DNA of 64,000 nt from Lolium rigidum. Lineage: Eukaryota; Streptophyta; Magnoliopsida; Poales; Poaceae. The notes beneath the pieces were generated by a model that did not search any database, had not been told where the DNA came from, and saw nothing but the letters and a program-made list of their open reading frames with translations. Below are positions 45,734 to 57,815 of this stretch, piece after piece (position 1 is the stretch's first letter; each line of letters opens with the position of its first letter). The stretch lies in contig NC_061510.1 in the NCBI RefSeq assembly GCF_022539505.1, forward strand, positions 271,755,687-271,819,686. Direction: 5' to 3'. The position numbers and the translations under genes were made by a program.

Positions 45734-48494
45734 ATGGCGGAAAGCACTCCGGTCAAGTACGAGGATCTGACTGACGAGCTCAAGAAGAAGCATGACGAGA
45801 TCAAAGCAGTCCTCGAAGCCGACCTCATCGGCTCTTTCCACAGAACCCGCTCCCACGGCATCAGGTGGAAGGGGTTCTCACCTGAAGGCGCGCTCGATGG
45901 AGTGGACCTGTCCGCCCCGTCAGAAGAACGCACCGGGTCACCTGCGTCGAGAGATCAACTTCATGGTGGCTCATTCGCTGCACCGCCACTACGAGAGCCT
46001 CGGTGAACACTTTGGAGCGTGTCGCTCGCGCGTGATCCAGGAAATCATGAGCCACCGGTATTCTCCGTCGGGACCGGCTCGGGGACTTACCAAGGAGAGA
46101 TGCCACTCCGGTCCCGTCCACCGCTGCCGTTCGCGTTGGCAGCACCGGAAGTGCCGAACTCATCGGCATACGTCGTCTACAAGATTGGTGGTGACCCTAG
46201 TGACTACCAATTCCTACATGAGGCGCCCAAGGAGATCCCGCACGGATACACGTGCGCATACGTACCAGACTGCAGTAACTGGGCACTCTCGAACCAGGCT
46301 GCAACAGCAGGGACCTCTGGAACAGCAGGAGGAACGTCGGGAGCAGATCTTGAGAAGCAAACGTGGCTAGCTAAGTACGCCACTCCGACAAACCTCCGGA
46401 GCTCAGCTCCTGCGGTTGGCTCGGAACCGGAAAAGCAAGCATGGCTGGCTAAGTATGCTACCCGGCGAATCTTCGGGGTTCGACACCTTCAGCCATCACC
46501 GCGGATCAGATTTGTACAATTCTGAAAGATCGGTTCGGCATGATGCCGAAAAGGAGGACAATCGGCTATACCAAGCCGTACCCCAACGAGTACGAATTGA
46601 TCCCGCTACCACCCAAATATCGGCTCCCGAACTTCACAAAGTTTAGTGGATCAGATGGTTCCAGCTCCATCGAGCATGTGAGCCGATATTTGGCACAGGC
46701 TGGGCACGATCTCAGCATCGGACGAGCTGCGTGTGAGGTTCTTCGCACGGTCCCTCACAGGATCGGCTTTCGGGTGGTACACATCGCTGCCACCGAACTC
46801 GATCCGGACTTGGAAGCAGCTTGGAAGAGCAATTCCACATACGATATCACTCGAGAGGCTTCCGAGGCTGGTATTGCCGATCTAGCACAAGTACGACGAA
46901 GCGCGGGAAACGAGTGTCGAATACATCCAGCGCTTCGGGACCATTAGGAACCGATGCTATTCGGTTCACGTAAGTGAAAAGAAGCGATCGAGTTGGCGGT
47001 GGTGGGTCTCTCATCATCGATCAAGGACGTGGCCTCCCAAGCGGACTACCCTTCATTGGCGCACATGGTGCGAAGGCCGTCAGCATATGAACGAGCGCCA
47101 CCCGGATGTTTACCGGGACAAATTCAAGCGTGCGGTGGTCCTGGTTGAGGCGGACGAGGATGAAGGTGCTGCGGGAGATCGAGAGGTAGCAGTGGCTGAA
47201 TGGACTCGGGCGGCGAGCCCCGTGTCCCGCAAGTGGGTTAAGCCACAAGGCCCTCCAAAAGGGTTCGACTTCGACGTGACCAAAGCTGAGCAGATTTTCG
47301 ACCTCTTACTCACGGAGAAGCAGCTAAAGGTACCCGAAGGCCACAAGATCCCCACGGTGCGAGAGCTGAACGGAAAGCCATACCGCAAGTGGCATAACAC
47401 GTTCACCCACACCACTAACGACCGCAGGGTGTGGCGTCGGCAGATCCAAATGGCGATAGAAAAAGGGCGGCTAATTTTCAACCAAGTACGCCATGAAGGT
47501 CGACACACACCCCTTCCCCGCCGTTAACATGGTGGAGTATACTTACCATGGAGGGTGCCAGCCAGATTTCTCGTGCAATATCAACATGGTGGGACCCGGG
47601 CACCACTGCGGTAAGGACGGAGATGAGGGCAGCTGCTCTCATAGAAAAGACACAGAGGAAGCCGCTCCACGCGATCGGCTCCGCCACGACGGCAAGCGCT
47701 ACATCACAGAGGGAGAATTGAGGAACGTAAGATATCAGCGACCTCTCTCTGATCACCTCCTCAACAAGTATGTGGGTCAATACGACCAACACCGGCGATA
47801 CAACGACGATGATGAAAAAGATCGTCTGGCTAGGGATGACAGGAGACATCGTCGGCATGATCACGACGAGGAGCGATATGAGCGCCACGCCAAGGAAAAG
47901 TCGAGGGAGCAAGACGACGTGGATAGGCACTGGGACTGCCCCTTCTTCAGACACTCCTGGGATTCAGGAATGAGCCGATTGCCTACAATCGGCAATTGCC
48001 CAGAATGTAAACAAAGGAAGAAGGATGCAGCTAACGTGTCCGTATTCAAACGTCTAGGGCCTCTCCCGCCTCGGAACAAGCATGCTGAGTCCGCTCGGGT
48101 GGAAGATCTCGAGGAACTACAGGACGATGATGAAGAAGAAGACAAGTATCATCGGCCAAGGTGGTGCCCCGATGGGCTCGGCCGTTCCCGAAGCGAAGGG
48201 TTCAGCGTCCGCGTGGGTTGGAGGAAGCCGAAAGGCTATACCCGCACGCGTTGAGGAAGACACGGCCCGATCCGGCCGCCAAAATTCAGCGAACCCCGGA
48301 GGAACAAGGTCGGCCACAAAGGAAAGAGTAGCGCCCCGGACAAAAGAAAGCCGATGATGAGACATCGGCCGACACAAACATGGTCTCCATCCTTCCAACG
48401 GAGTTTAGTGCTCCGAGATTGGACGATCGCGAGCGCATCGACGTGACAAAGGACGGGGTTAGGTTGGTTTCATCAACCGGCCTCGACCGTGTAA
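45734..48494 (+). pseudogene. R gag, copy B, frameshifted
   Basis: Same plan as copy A, starting MAESTPVKYEDLTDELKKKH. Frame breaks are more frequent (for example near 45930, 46470, 46700 and 46900), and in most cases the other copies carry CAG or CTG there. The protease is missing, with the same junction before ERIDVTKDGVR. Confidence 0.8.
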
Positions 48495-48519
48495 CAAAAA
48501 CAGCGTCTATGGTCAAATA

Positions 48520-49470
48520 TGGCGATGCCGATCCAAGTGATCGGCCCCAAGGATTTGTGGAGGAACATTGCAAAAACCTTCATCGAACAAGCAACGTGGA
48601 GGCCGATTCCAGCAATCGGCCAAAATTATCCTCACCATCCATTCTGCCTCGGGTTCAACGCCAATTTAATGGGCAATAGGGTTACGTCGGCTAATGAGCT
48701 AGAAGAAGTCCACACTGGTCCTAATCAAGCCGACGCTCGCATAGAGTGTCTTGGTTAATCACGAGCCGATTTCAGCGAGTTACCGCGGAATCGGCTCGGG
48801 GGCACCTAATCGGATGAACATGTGCGATACATGTGCGGTGAAACATCGGGGGCCGATAGAAAAATCGGCTCGTAAAAAAATTCTCACGCGAGTTTCTCGC
48901 AAGGTACAGCCGGTGCACGGGCATCGACTTTAGAGCCGAGGGACAAAGCCGATGCATGGCCATTGACTCTAGCACAATGACACCGGATCTACCGATTACG
49001 TATCGGAGGAAATCTGTTTCGAGCCGTTGAGCGAGCTTACGCAATATCGGCTTTCAACGGAAGGAAAGTAATCGGCCCCGGCTGGCTCGCATGGTAGTTT
49101 TCTCGGACATGATCGAACCCAGGTCCATTTGTCCGAATTGCGTGTCCTCGTCTCGCTTTCGCCTTGATTGAGACTCGGGGGCAGCTGGCCCGGTGGATGC
49201 TCTGACTTTGAAAGCCGATTGGGTGGCCATCGGCTAGTCTCCGCGTCGCGATTTTCGTCAAAGGTGGTGATCCAGCAGAAACTCGAACTCATTGGTCGAG
49301 AAGATGGAAGATAGATCATGAGGGCTTGATGCGCTGACGTCGGCTTATCGAGATTTGACCAAGTTCGCGATCACCCCGTGGTCTAAGGGATGAAGGGCGG
49401 ATTATGAGAAACCGACGTGTTGCCATCGGCTCATCGAGAATCGGCTTAAAAGAAATCGGCAAATCAAATT
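48520..49470 (+). other. GCCGAT/ATCGGC hexamer array, copy B
   Basis: Same organisation as 42690-43640, with most hexamers in place although intervening CAG/CTG words are altered. GAGCCGATT...GGAATCGGCTC, GGCCGAT-AGAAAA-ATCGGCTC and AGCCGATT-GGGTGGCC-ATCGGCT still pair. Confidence 0.75.
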
Positions 49471-49598
49471 GGGGAAACTTCTTCATTAATGAACAGGATT
49501 TCTTACAAAGAAAGAGCTGATTGCTCAAAGAAGGAAGAACAAAAGAAGGGTCTGTTAACCAATCTACTACTACTAGGCCTACACTAGTAGATCCTAGT

Positions 49599-50060
49599 CT
49601 ACGGGCCATCGCTGCCCTCGTCGTCATCCTCGGAACTCTCATCGGCACCGCTGCCGATGGGCTCCTCGTCGCTGCTCCCGTAGCCCTCTACGGGAGCTTC
49701 ATCCTCCTCTTCATCGTCGGCTGCCGTCGTCGTCCCACCACATGCGGAGGCGTTTCGCCGGCGGGTAGCCCTCGAGGGAGTCGTCGTCGTCGTCGTCGTC
49801 TTCCTCTTCCTCTTCTTCAGAGGAGGGGCAGCCGTCCCAGGGGAACTGGTCATCCTCGCTTTCCGATTCCAGTTCCCCGTCGGCGAGGAACTGGAGATCT
49901 TCATCCCCGCTGGTCAAGGACCTGGTCGTCCTCGGACCGAGATGGAGGAGGCGCGGTCTTCTCGGTCCCATTCTTCTGGTGCGCGGATGTCCTCCGGCGT
50001 CTCGCGGGAGGAGGAAGACCCATAGGAAAGACTGGAAGAGGAAGAGGAGGCAGAAGACAT
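49599..50060 (-). pseudogene. Antisense acidic ORF of R, copy B, frameshifted
   Basis: Matches copy A from its MSS start to SDGP stop, but the frame changes in the E/D-rich middle and near 49930-49950, so the N- and C-terminal halves are in different frames. Confidence 0.65.
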
Positions 50061-50341
50061 GGTGGCACAGGAGGGTTTTTTGGGTGCTAATGCGAAAGGG
50101 ATGAAGAAGCGAACTGTTTAGAACGGTTAAATAAAAGGGGATATGAGGGAGATTCAATGCCACAGCAGTTCCCGAGGAAGTGGTGCCCAACAGAAAAATT
50201 TCGCAGGCCACGTGGAGAAGTGGAAGGGGCAAGGCATCATGATGAAGGATTCTGCGGTGGTTTCGCTTCCGCCACGACATGACCCGACGAAGGAAAGGCA
50301 TAATGATTTTGGAAATGTCATTTCCAAAACCAGGGGGCATG

Positions 50342-51504
50342 TGTTATCACCGGAATTTGACCGAGTCAGAGGTGGGCCGCGATCAAGATGGGTTTGAAGA
50401 TTATATACAGAAGAAATACGTGAATCGGCCTTATATACAAAGTTTGGGCTAGTTTGCCTTTGTATCTGTAACATAGTAGGTTACGTGTCGGTTAGTTAGA
50501 GTTTGCCTCGTGCACGGTTGGGATTATTCCCACGTTAGAAAGTCTACGGACTATAAATATGTATCTAGGGTTTATGAAATAAACAACAACCAACGTTCAA
50601 CACAAATCAATCTCGCCGCATCGCCAACTCCTTCGTCTCGAGGGTTTCTCCTGGTAAGCACCATGCTGCCTAGATCGCATCTTGCGATCTAGGCAGCGTA
50701 CGCTTATTACGTTGTTCATGCGTTGCTCGTGCTGAAGCCTTTTTGATGGCGAGCAACGTAGTTATCTTAGGTGTGTTAGGGTTAGCATTGTTCTTCGTAT
50801 CATATGCTCGTCGTAGTGCGACCCTTATACATCTAGCCGCCCTTACACCTATCTTAGGTGTAGGGGCGGCACCCCGCTTGATCATTGTTTAGTAGATCCG
50901 ATCCGTTACGGTTGCTCCTTGTTCTTCAAGGATTAGTTTAATATCCGCAATAGTTAGGCCTTACAAAGGGTTGGAGGATCCAGCGGCGTGTAGGGTGGAG
51001 TTTGCTAGCCCTAGACAGGATGTTCCGGGGATCAACCTCGTGTTGGTTTTTAGGCCCCGTCTAGGATCGGCTTACGGTCACCGTACGCGAGCGCGAGGCC
51101 CAATCGTGAGTAGGATGATCCGATTATGCGGTGAAAACCCTAAATCGTCGTAGATCGCTTTAGCTTTATCTTGATCAAGCAGGACCACCATATATTCGTA
51201 CACCTCGTACGAATCATGGGTGGATCGGCTCTTTGAGCCGATTCACGAGACAACCCGAGAGCCGATCGAGGCTCGTATTTAACGTTTACGTGTATGCCAT
51301 GCAGGAAACTAAGCGAGGCATCATCCAACACCTTCCTGACCAGGTATAGGTCAGGTGGCACGCCCTTGCGACAGCATCGGACGTGTGACCAGAAGGCTTT
51401 GCGGGCCGTCGCTCTGAGGGACCGGGGCCAGCTGCAGCCCTGAGTTGTTCCCGGCTCTACGGTGTTGCCAGTCGCTGCCCGCCGGTGGGTTTCTGACCGC
51501 AACA
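50342..51504 (+). repeat. R LTR C (3' LTR of the array)
   Basis: It starts TGTTATCACC and ends exactly at GCAACA. The following bases GAATG belong to unrelated sequence, so 51505-51509 is the predicted target duplication. Its left partner would be hidden in the assembly gap. Confidence 0.9.
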
Positions 51505-51799
51505 GAATGCTAGAGTGCTGAAAGCATAATCATCAACATACATAGGAAGGAAGCACAACACCAACCAAAATGTTCTTGATGTTGTTGATTTCGATCTCAA
51601 GTTTACATATGTGCTAGAATGTTGGGAAGGACCAACCCATGATGCAAGCATTCTTGTTGACAACCTACCTAGACCTGATGAGATGCAAATTCCCGATGGT
51701 AAGTTCTACCTAGGAGATGTTGGGTGTGGTTTTCATCCTGGGATTCTACCACTCTTTAGGAAAACCAGGTATCATTTGAACAAAGTCTCTCCAAGAAAT
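51505..51799 (+). pseudogene. PIF/Harbinger transposase fragment between two R LTRs
   Basis: From 51539 the frame is open for about 88 codons and reads IGRKHNTNQNVLDVVDFDLK, FTYVLECWEGPTHDASIL, then IPDGKFYLGDVGCGF and LFRKTRYHLN. This is the conserved middle of the HARBI1-type DDE transposase, including the catalytic Asp regions DFD and LGD. The fragment starts at the LTR C terminus and stops at the truncated LTR D. It is only a piece of one exon; the rest of that transposon is absent. Confidence 0.8.
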
Positions 51800-52933
51800 A
51801 GGTGGGCCGCGATCAAAATGGGTTTGAAGAATATACATGGAAGAAATACGTGAATCAGCCTTGTGTACCAAGTTTGGGCTAATTGCCCGTGTATCTGTAC
51901 TATAGTAGGATACGTGTCCGTTAGGAGTTAGAGTTTTACCCGTGCACGGTTAGGTGCACGTTTGAGTTAGAAAGTCCCCTGGACTATAAATATGTATCTA
52001 GGGTTTATGGAATAAACAACAACCAACGTTCAACACAAACAAATCTCGGCGCATCGCCAACTCCTTCGTCTCGAGGGTTTCTACCGGTAAGCACCATGCT
52101 GCATAGATCGCATCTTGCGATCTAGGCAACACAAGCTTATTACGTTGTTCATGCGTTGCTCGTGCTGAAGCCTTTTTGATGGCGAGCAACGTAGTTATCT
52201 TAGATGTGTTAGGGTTAGCATTGTTCTTCGTATCATATGCTCGTCGTAGTGCAACCCTTATGCATCTAGCCGCCCTTACACCTATCTCGGGTGTAGGGGC
52301 GGCACCCCGCTTGATCATCGTTTAGTAGATCCGATCCGTTACGGTTGCTCCTTGTTCTTCAAGGATTAGTTTAATATCCGCAATAGTTAGGCCTTACAAA
52401 GGGTTGGAGGATCCAGCGGCGTGTAGGGTGAAGTTTGCTAGCCCTAGACAGGATGTTCCGGGATCAACCTCGTGTTGGTTTTTAGGCCCTGTCTAGGATC
52501 GGCTTACGATCACCGTACGCGAGCGCGAGGCCCAATCGTGAGTAGGATGATCCGATTATGCGGTGAAAACCCTAAATCGTTGTAGATCGCTTTAGCTTTA
52601 TCTTGATCAAGCAGGACCACCATATATTCGTACACCTTGTATGAATCATGGGTGGATCGGCTCTTTGAGCCGATTCACAGGACAACCTGAGAGCCGATCG
52701 AGGCTCGTATTTAACGTTTACGTGTATGCCATGCAGGAACTAAGCGAGGCATCATCCAACACCTTCCTGACCAGGTATAGGTCAGGTGGCACGCCCTTGC
52801 GATAGCATCGGACGTGTGACCAGAAGGCTTTGTGGGCCGTCGCTCTGAGGGACTGGGGCCAGCCGCAGCCCTAGTTGTTCCCGGCTCTACGGTGTTGCTG
52901 GCCGCTGCCCGCCGGTGGGTTTCGACCGCAACA
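51800..52933 (+). repeat. R LTR D, 5' end missing, second subfamily
   Basis: The first 30 bp or so of the LTR are missing; the match begins at AGGTGGGCCGCG. Variant words around the TATA box (AGTCCCCTGGACTATAAATA) are shared with the LTRs of M and not with A-C, which defines a second subfamily. The first leader hairpin has two stem mismatches here. Confidence 0.85.
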
Positions 52934-52994
52934 CATTCTGGCACGCCCGGTGGGACAATCTTCGACAACCACCGCATCGCCATCTACATCCGAG

Positions 52995-54535
52995 ATGGCG
53001 GAAAGCACTCCGGTCAAGTACGAGGATCTGACTGATGAGCTCAAGAAGAAGCATGACGAGATCAAGGCAGTCCTCGAAGCCGAACTCATCGGCTCTTTCC
53101 ACGTAACCCACTCCCATGGCGTCGGTGGAAGGGGTTCTCACCGAAGGCGCGCTCGATGGAGTGGACCTGTCCGCCCCGTCAGGAGAACGCACCAAGTCGC
53201 CGCGTCGGGAGGTCAACTTCATGGTGGCTCATTCGCTGCACCGCCACTCTGAGAGCCTGGTGAACACTTTGGAGCGTGTCGCTCTGCGCGTGATCCAGGA
53301 AATCATGAGCCATCAGTACCCTCTGTCGGGACCAGCTCTCGGGACCCATCAAGGAGAGGTGCCGCTCCGGTCCCGTCCACCGTTGCCATGCGCATTGGCA
53401 GCACCGGAAGTGCCGAGTTCACCGGCATACGCCATTAACATGGTGGAGTACACTTACCATGGAGGGTGCCAGCCAGATTTCCTGTGCAATATCAATATGG
53501 TGGGACCTGGGCACCACTCTGGTAAGGATGGAGGTGAGGGCAGCTGCTCTCATAGCAAAGACACAGAGGAAGCCGCTCCACGCGATCGGCTCCGCCACGA
53601 CGGCAAGCGCTACGTCACAGAGGGAGAAGTGAAGAACATAAGATATCAGCGACCTCTCTCTGATCACCTCCTCAACAAGTATGTGATCAGTATGACCAAC
53701 GCCGACGGTACAACAACGATGATGAAAAAGATCGTCTGGCTAGGGACGACAGGAGACGTCGTCGGCATGATCACGACGAGGAGCGATATGAGCGCCACGC
53801 CAAGGAAAGGTCCAGGGAACAAGACGACGAGGATAGGCACTGGGACTGCCCCTTCTTCAGACACTGCTGGGATTCAGGAATGAGCCGATTGCCTACAATC
53901 GGCAACTGCCCGGAATGCAAACAGAAGAAGAAGGATGCAGCTAACTTGTCTGTGTTCAAATGCCTAGGGCCTCTCCCTCCTCGGAACAAGCATGCTGAGT
54001 CCGCTCGGGTGGAAGATCTCGAGGAACTAGAGGACGATGATAAAGAAGACAAGTATCATCGGCCAAGATGGTGCCCTGATGGGCTCAGCCGTTCCCAGAA
54101 GCGAAGGGTTCAGCGTCTACGTGGGTTGGAAGAAGCTGAAAGATTATACCTGCACACGTTGAGGAAGGCACGGCCGATCCGGCCGCCAAAATTCAGCGAA
54201 CCCTGGACGAAGAAGGTCGGCCACAAAGAAAAGAGTGGCGCCCCAAGCAAAGGAAAGCCGATGATGAGACATCGGCTGGCACAAACATGGTCTTCATCCT
54301 TCCAACGGAGGTTAGCGCTCCAAGATTATACGAAGCACCTGTAGCACAACTGGATTGCGGCCCACGGCCGGTCATCTTTGAGAAGCCACGAGAAAGAAGT
54401 TACAGGCATCTGAAGGCCCTGTACTTGCGAGGATACATCAATGGGCAGCCTGTTAACAAGATGTTGGTGGACACCGGAGCGGCAGTCAACATTATGCCAT
54501 ACTCCATGCTACGTCGGTTGGGACGCTCTAGCTAA
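52995..54535 (+). pseudogene. R gag-protease, copy D, capsid deleted
   Basis: N-terminal gag starts MAESTPVKYEDLTDELKKKH with a frameshift near 53120. At about 53430 the sequence jumps from APEVPSSPAYA to INMVEYTYHGGCQPDF, deleting the capsid region of about 1.35 kb. The zinc-knuckle-like CPFFRHCWDSG and NCPECKQKKK follow across a frame change near 53880. The aspartic protease starts with INGQPVNKMLVDTGAAVNIM (catalytic D-T-G) and stops after LRRLGRSS at about 54533, where the sequence switches to copy E. Confidence 0.8.
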
Positions 54536-54540
54536 TGAGC

Positions 54541-56369
54541 TAGAACTCAAGTACGAGGATCTGACTGACGAGCTCAAGAAGAAGCATGACGAGATCAAGG
54601 CAGTCCTCGAAGCCGAACTCATCGGCTCTTTCCACAGAACCCGCTCCCACGGCGTCAGGTGGAAGGGGTTCTCACCTGAAGGCGCACTCGATGGAGTGGA
54701 CCTGTCCGCCCCGTCGGAAGAACGCACCAGGTCGCTGCGTCAGGAGATCAACTACATGGTGGCTCATTCGCTGCACCGCCACTCTGAGAGCCTGGTGAAC
54801 ACTTTGGAGCGTGTCGCTCTGTGCGTGATCTAGGAAATCATGAGCCATCGGTTTTCTCCGTCGGGACCAGCTCTGGGGACTTACAAAGGAGAGATGCAAC
54901 TCCAGTCCCATCCGCTGCTGCCGTTCGCATGGGCGGCACCAGAAGTGCCGAACTCATCGGCATACGTCGTCTACAAGATTGGTGATGATCCTTAGTGACT
55001 ACCAATTCCTACCTGAGGCGCCCAAGGAGATCCCGCACGGATACGCGTGCGCATACGTACCAGACGGCAGTACCTGGGCACTCTCGAACCAGGCTGCAAC
55101 AGCAGGGGCCTCTGGAACAGCGGGAGGAACGTCGGGAGCGGATCTTGAGAAGCAAACATGGTTAGCTAAGTACGCCACTCCGACAAACCTCCAGAGCCCA
55201 GCTCCTGCAGTTGGCTCAGAACCGGAAAAGCAAGCATGGCTGGCTAAGTATGCCACCCCGGCGAATCTTTAGGGTTCGACACCTTCAGCCATCACCGCGG
55301 ATCAGATTTGTACAATTCTGAAAGATCAGTTTGGCATGATGCCGAAAAGGAAGACGTTCGGCTACACCAAGCCGTACCCCAACGAGTACGAATTGATCCC
55401 GCTACCACCCAAATATCGGCTCCCGGACTTCACAAAGTTTAGTGGATCGGATGGTTCCAGCTCCATCGAGCATGTGAGCCGATATTTGGCACAGCTGGGC
55501 ACGATCTCAGCATCAGACGAGCTGCGTGTGAGGTTCTTCGCACAGTCCCTCACAGGATCGGCTTTCGGGTGGTACACGTCGCTGCCACCGAACTCAATCC
55601 GGACTTGGAAGCAATTGGAGGAGCAATTCCATGAGCAGTATCACTCACGAGCTTCCGAGGCTGGCATTGCCGATCTAGCACAAGTACGACAGAAGCGCGG
55701 GGAAACAGTGTCAGAATACATCCAGCGCTTCAGGACCGTGAGGAACCGATGCTATTCGGTTCACGTTAGTGAAAAAGAAGCAGTCGAGTTGGCGGTGGTG
55801 GGTCTCTCATCATCGATCAAGGACGTGGCCTCCCAAGCAGACTACCCTTCATTGGCGCACATGGTGCAGAAGCTGTCAGCATATGAACAGAGCCACCCAG
55901 ATGTTTACCAGGACAAATTCAAGCGTGCAGTGGCCCTGGTGGATCACGATGAGGATGAAGGAGCTGCGGGAGATCGAGAGGTAGCAGTGGCTGAATGGAC
56001 TCGAGCGGCAGGTCCCGTGTCCTGCAAATGGGTTAAGCCACAAGGCCCTCCAAAAGGGTTTGACTTCGACGTGATCAAAACTGAGCAGATTTTCGATCTC
56101 TTACTCACGGAGAAGCATATAAAGGTACCCGAAGGCCACAAGATCCCTACGGTGCAGGAGCTGAACGGAAAGCCATACTGCAAGTGGCATAACACGTTCA
56201 CCCACACCACTAACGACTGCAGGGTGTGACGTCAGCAGATCCAAATGGCGATAGAGAAAGGGCGATTAATTTTCAACCAGTACGCCATGAAGGTTGACAC
56301 ACACCCCTTCCCCGCCATTAACATGGTGGAGTACACTTACCATGGAGAGTGCCAGCCAGATTTATACCA
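54541..56369 (+). pseudogene. R gag, copy E, capsid-containing, joined to D
   Basis: Immediately after the truncated protease of D, the sequence restarts near the gag N-terminus (KYEDLTDELKKKHDEIKAVL) without an LTR; GCTAATGAGCTAGAA at the junction normally lies downstream of gag. TAG codons at about 54831 and 55270 replace CAG, and TGA at about 56227 replaces TGG. Otherwise 55336-56229 is open through the whole capsid region (KFSGSDGSSSIEHVSRYLAQ to CKWHNTFTHTTNDC). It breaks at CQPD where M is inserted, and resumes at 62635. Confidence 0.8.
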
Positions 56370-57533
56370 TGGGTTGCGGTCAGAAACCTACCGGCGGGCA
56401 GCGACTGGCAACACCGTAGAGCCGGGAACAACTAGGGCTGCGGCTGGCCCCAGTCCCTCAGAGCGACGGCCCGCAAAGCCTTCTGGTCACACGTCCGATG
56501 CTATCGCAAGGGCGTGCCACCTGACCTATACCTGGTCAGGAAGGTGTTGGATGATGCCTCGCTTAGTTCCCGCATGGCATACACGTAAACGTTAAATACG
56601 AGCCTCGATCGGCTCTCGGGTTGTCCCGTGAATCGGCTCAAAGAGCCGATCCACCCATGATTCATACAAGGTGTACGAATATATGGTGGTCCTGCTTGAT
56701 CAAGATAAAGCTAAAGCGATCTACAACGATTTAGGGTTTTCACCGCATAATCGGATCATCCTTCTCACGATTGGGCCTCGCGCTCGCGTACGGTGATCGT
56801 AAGCCGATCCTAGATAGGGCCTAAAAACCAACACGAGGTTGATTCCCGGAACATCCTGTCTAGGGCTAGCAAACTTCACCCTACACGCCGCTGGATCCTC
56901 CAACCCTTTGTAAGGCCTAACTATTGCGGATATTAAACTAATCCTTGAAGAACAAGGAGCAACCGTAACGGATCGGATCTACTAAACGATGATCAAGCGG
57001 GTGCCGCCCCTACACCCGAGATAGGTGTAAGGGCGGCTAGATGCATAAGGGTTGCACTACGATAGCATATGATACGAAGAACAATGCTAACCCTAACACA
57101 TCTAAGATAACTACATTGCTCGCCATCAAAAAGGCTTCAGCACGAGCAACGCATGAACAACGTAATAAGCTTGTGCTGCCTAGATCGCAAGATGCGATCT
57201 AGGCAGCATGGTGCTTACCAGGAGAAACCCTCGAGACGAAGGAGTTGGCGATGCGCCAAGATTTGTTTGTGTTGAACGTTGGTTGTTGTTTATTCCATAA
57301 ACCCTAGATACATATTTATAGTCCAGGGGACTTTCTAACTCAAGCGTGCACCTAACCGTCCACGGGTAAAACTCTAACTCCTAACGGACACGTATCCTAC
57401 TATAGTACAGATACACGGGCAATTAGCCCAAACTTGGTACACAAGGCCGATTCACGTATTTCTTCCATGTATATTCTTCAAACCCATTTTGATCGCGGCC
57501 CACCTCTGACTTGGTCAAATTCTGGTTATAACA
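56370..57533 (-). repeat. M 3' LTR
   Basis: Reverse-oriented R LTR; TGTTATAACC start at about 57533 next to the G-rich tract, GCAAC end at about 56373. The 15-bp-stem leader hairpin is perfect here (about 57175-57207). Confidence 0.85.
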
Positions 57534-57815
57534 CATGCCCCCCTGGTTTTGGAAATGACATTTCCAAAATCATTATGCTTTCTTTCGTCGGGTCATGTCA
57601 TGGCAGAGCAGAAACCGCCGCAGAATCCTTCATCATGATGCCTTGCCCCTTCCACTTCTCCACGTGGCCTCGCGAAATTTTTCTCGCTGGGCACCACTTC
57701 CTCGAGACTCGCTGCGGCATTGAATCTCCCCAATATCCCCTTTATTTAACCGTTCTACACAGTTTGTTTCTTCATCCCCTTCGCATTAGCACCCAAAAAA
57801 CCCTCCTGCGCCACC

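Larger units (their letters stand above)
38715..51504 (+). mobile_element. R array: two internal domains sharing three LTRs
   Basis: LTR A (38715-39831), internal A, LTR B (44509-45672), internal B and LTR C (50342-51504) follow head to tail with a period of about 5.83-5.84 kb. The family is Gypsy-like by its gag, but no RT or integrase frame is present, so it is non-autonomous. The primer-site region TTCTGGCACGCCCGGTGGGA follows each 5'-type LTR, and a G-rich tract (AAAACCAGGGGGGCATG) precedes LTRs B and C. Such arrays arise from unequal recombination between LTRs. Confidence 0.9.
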
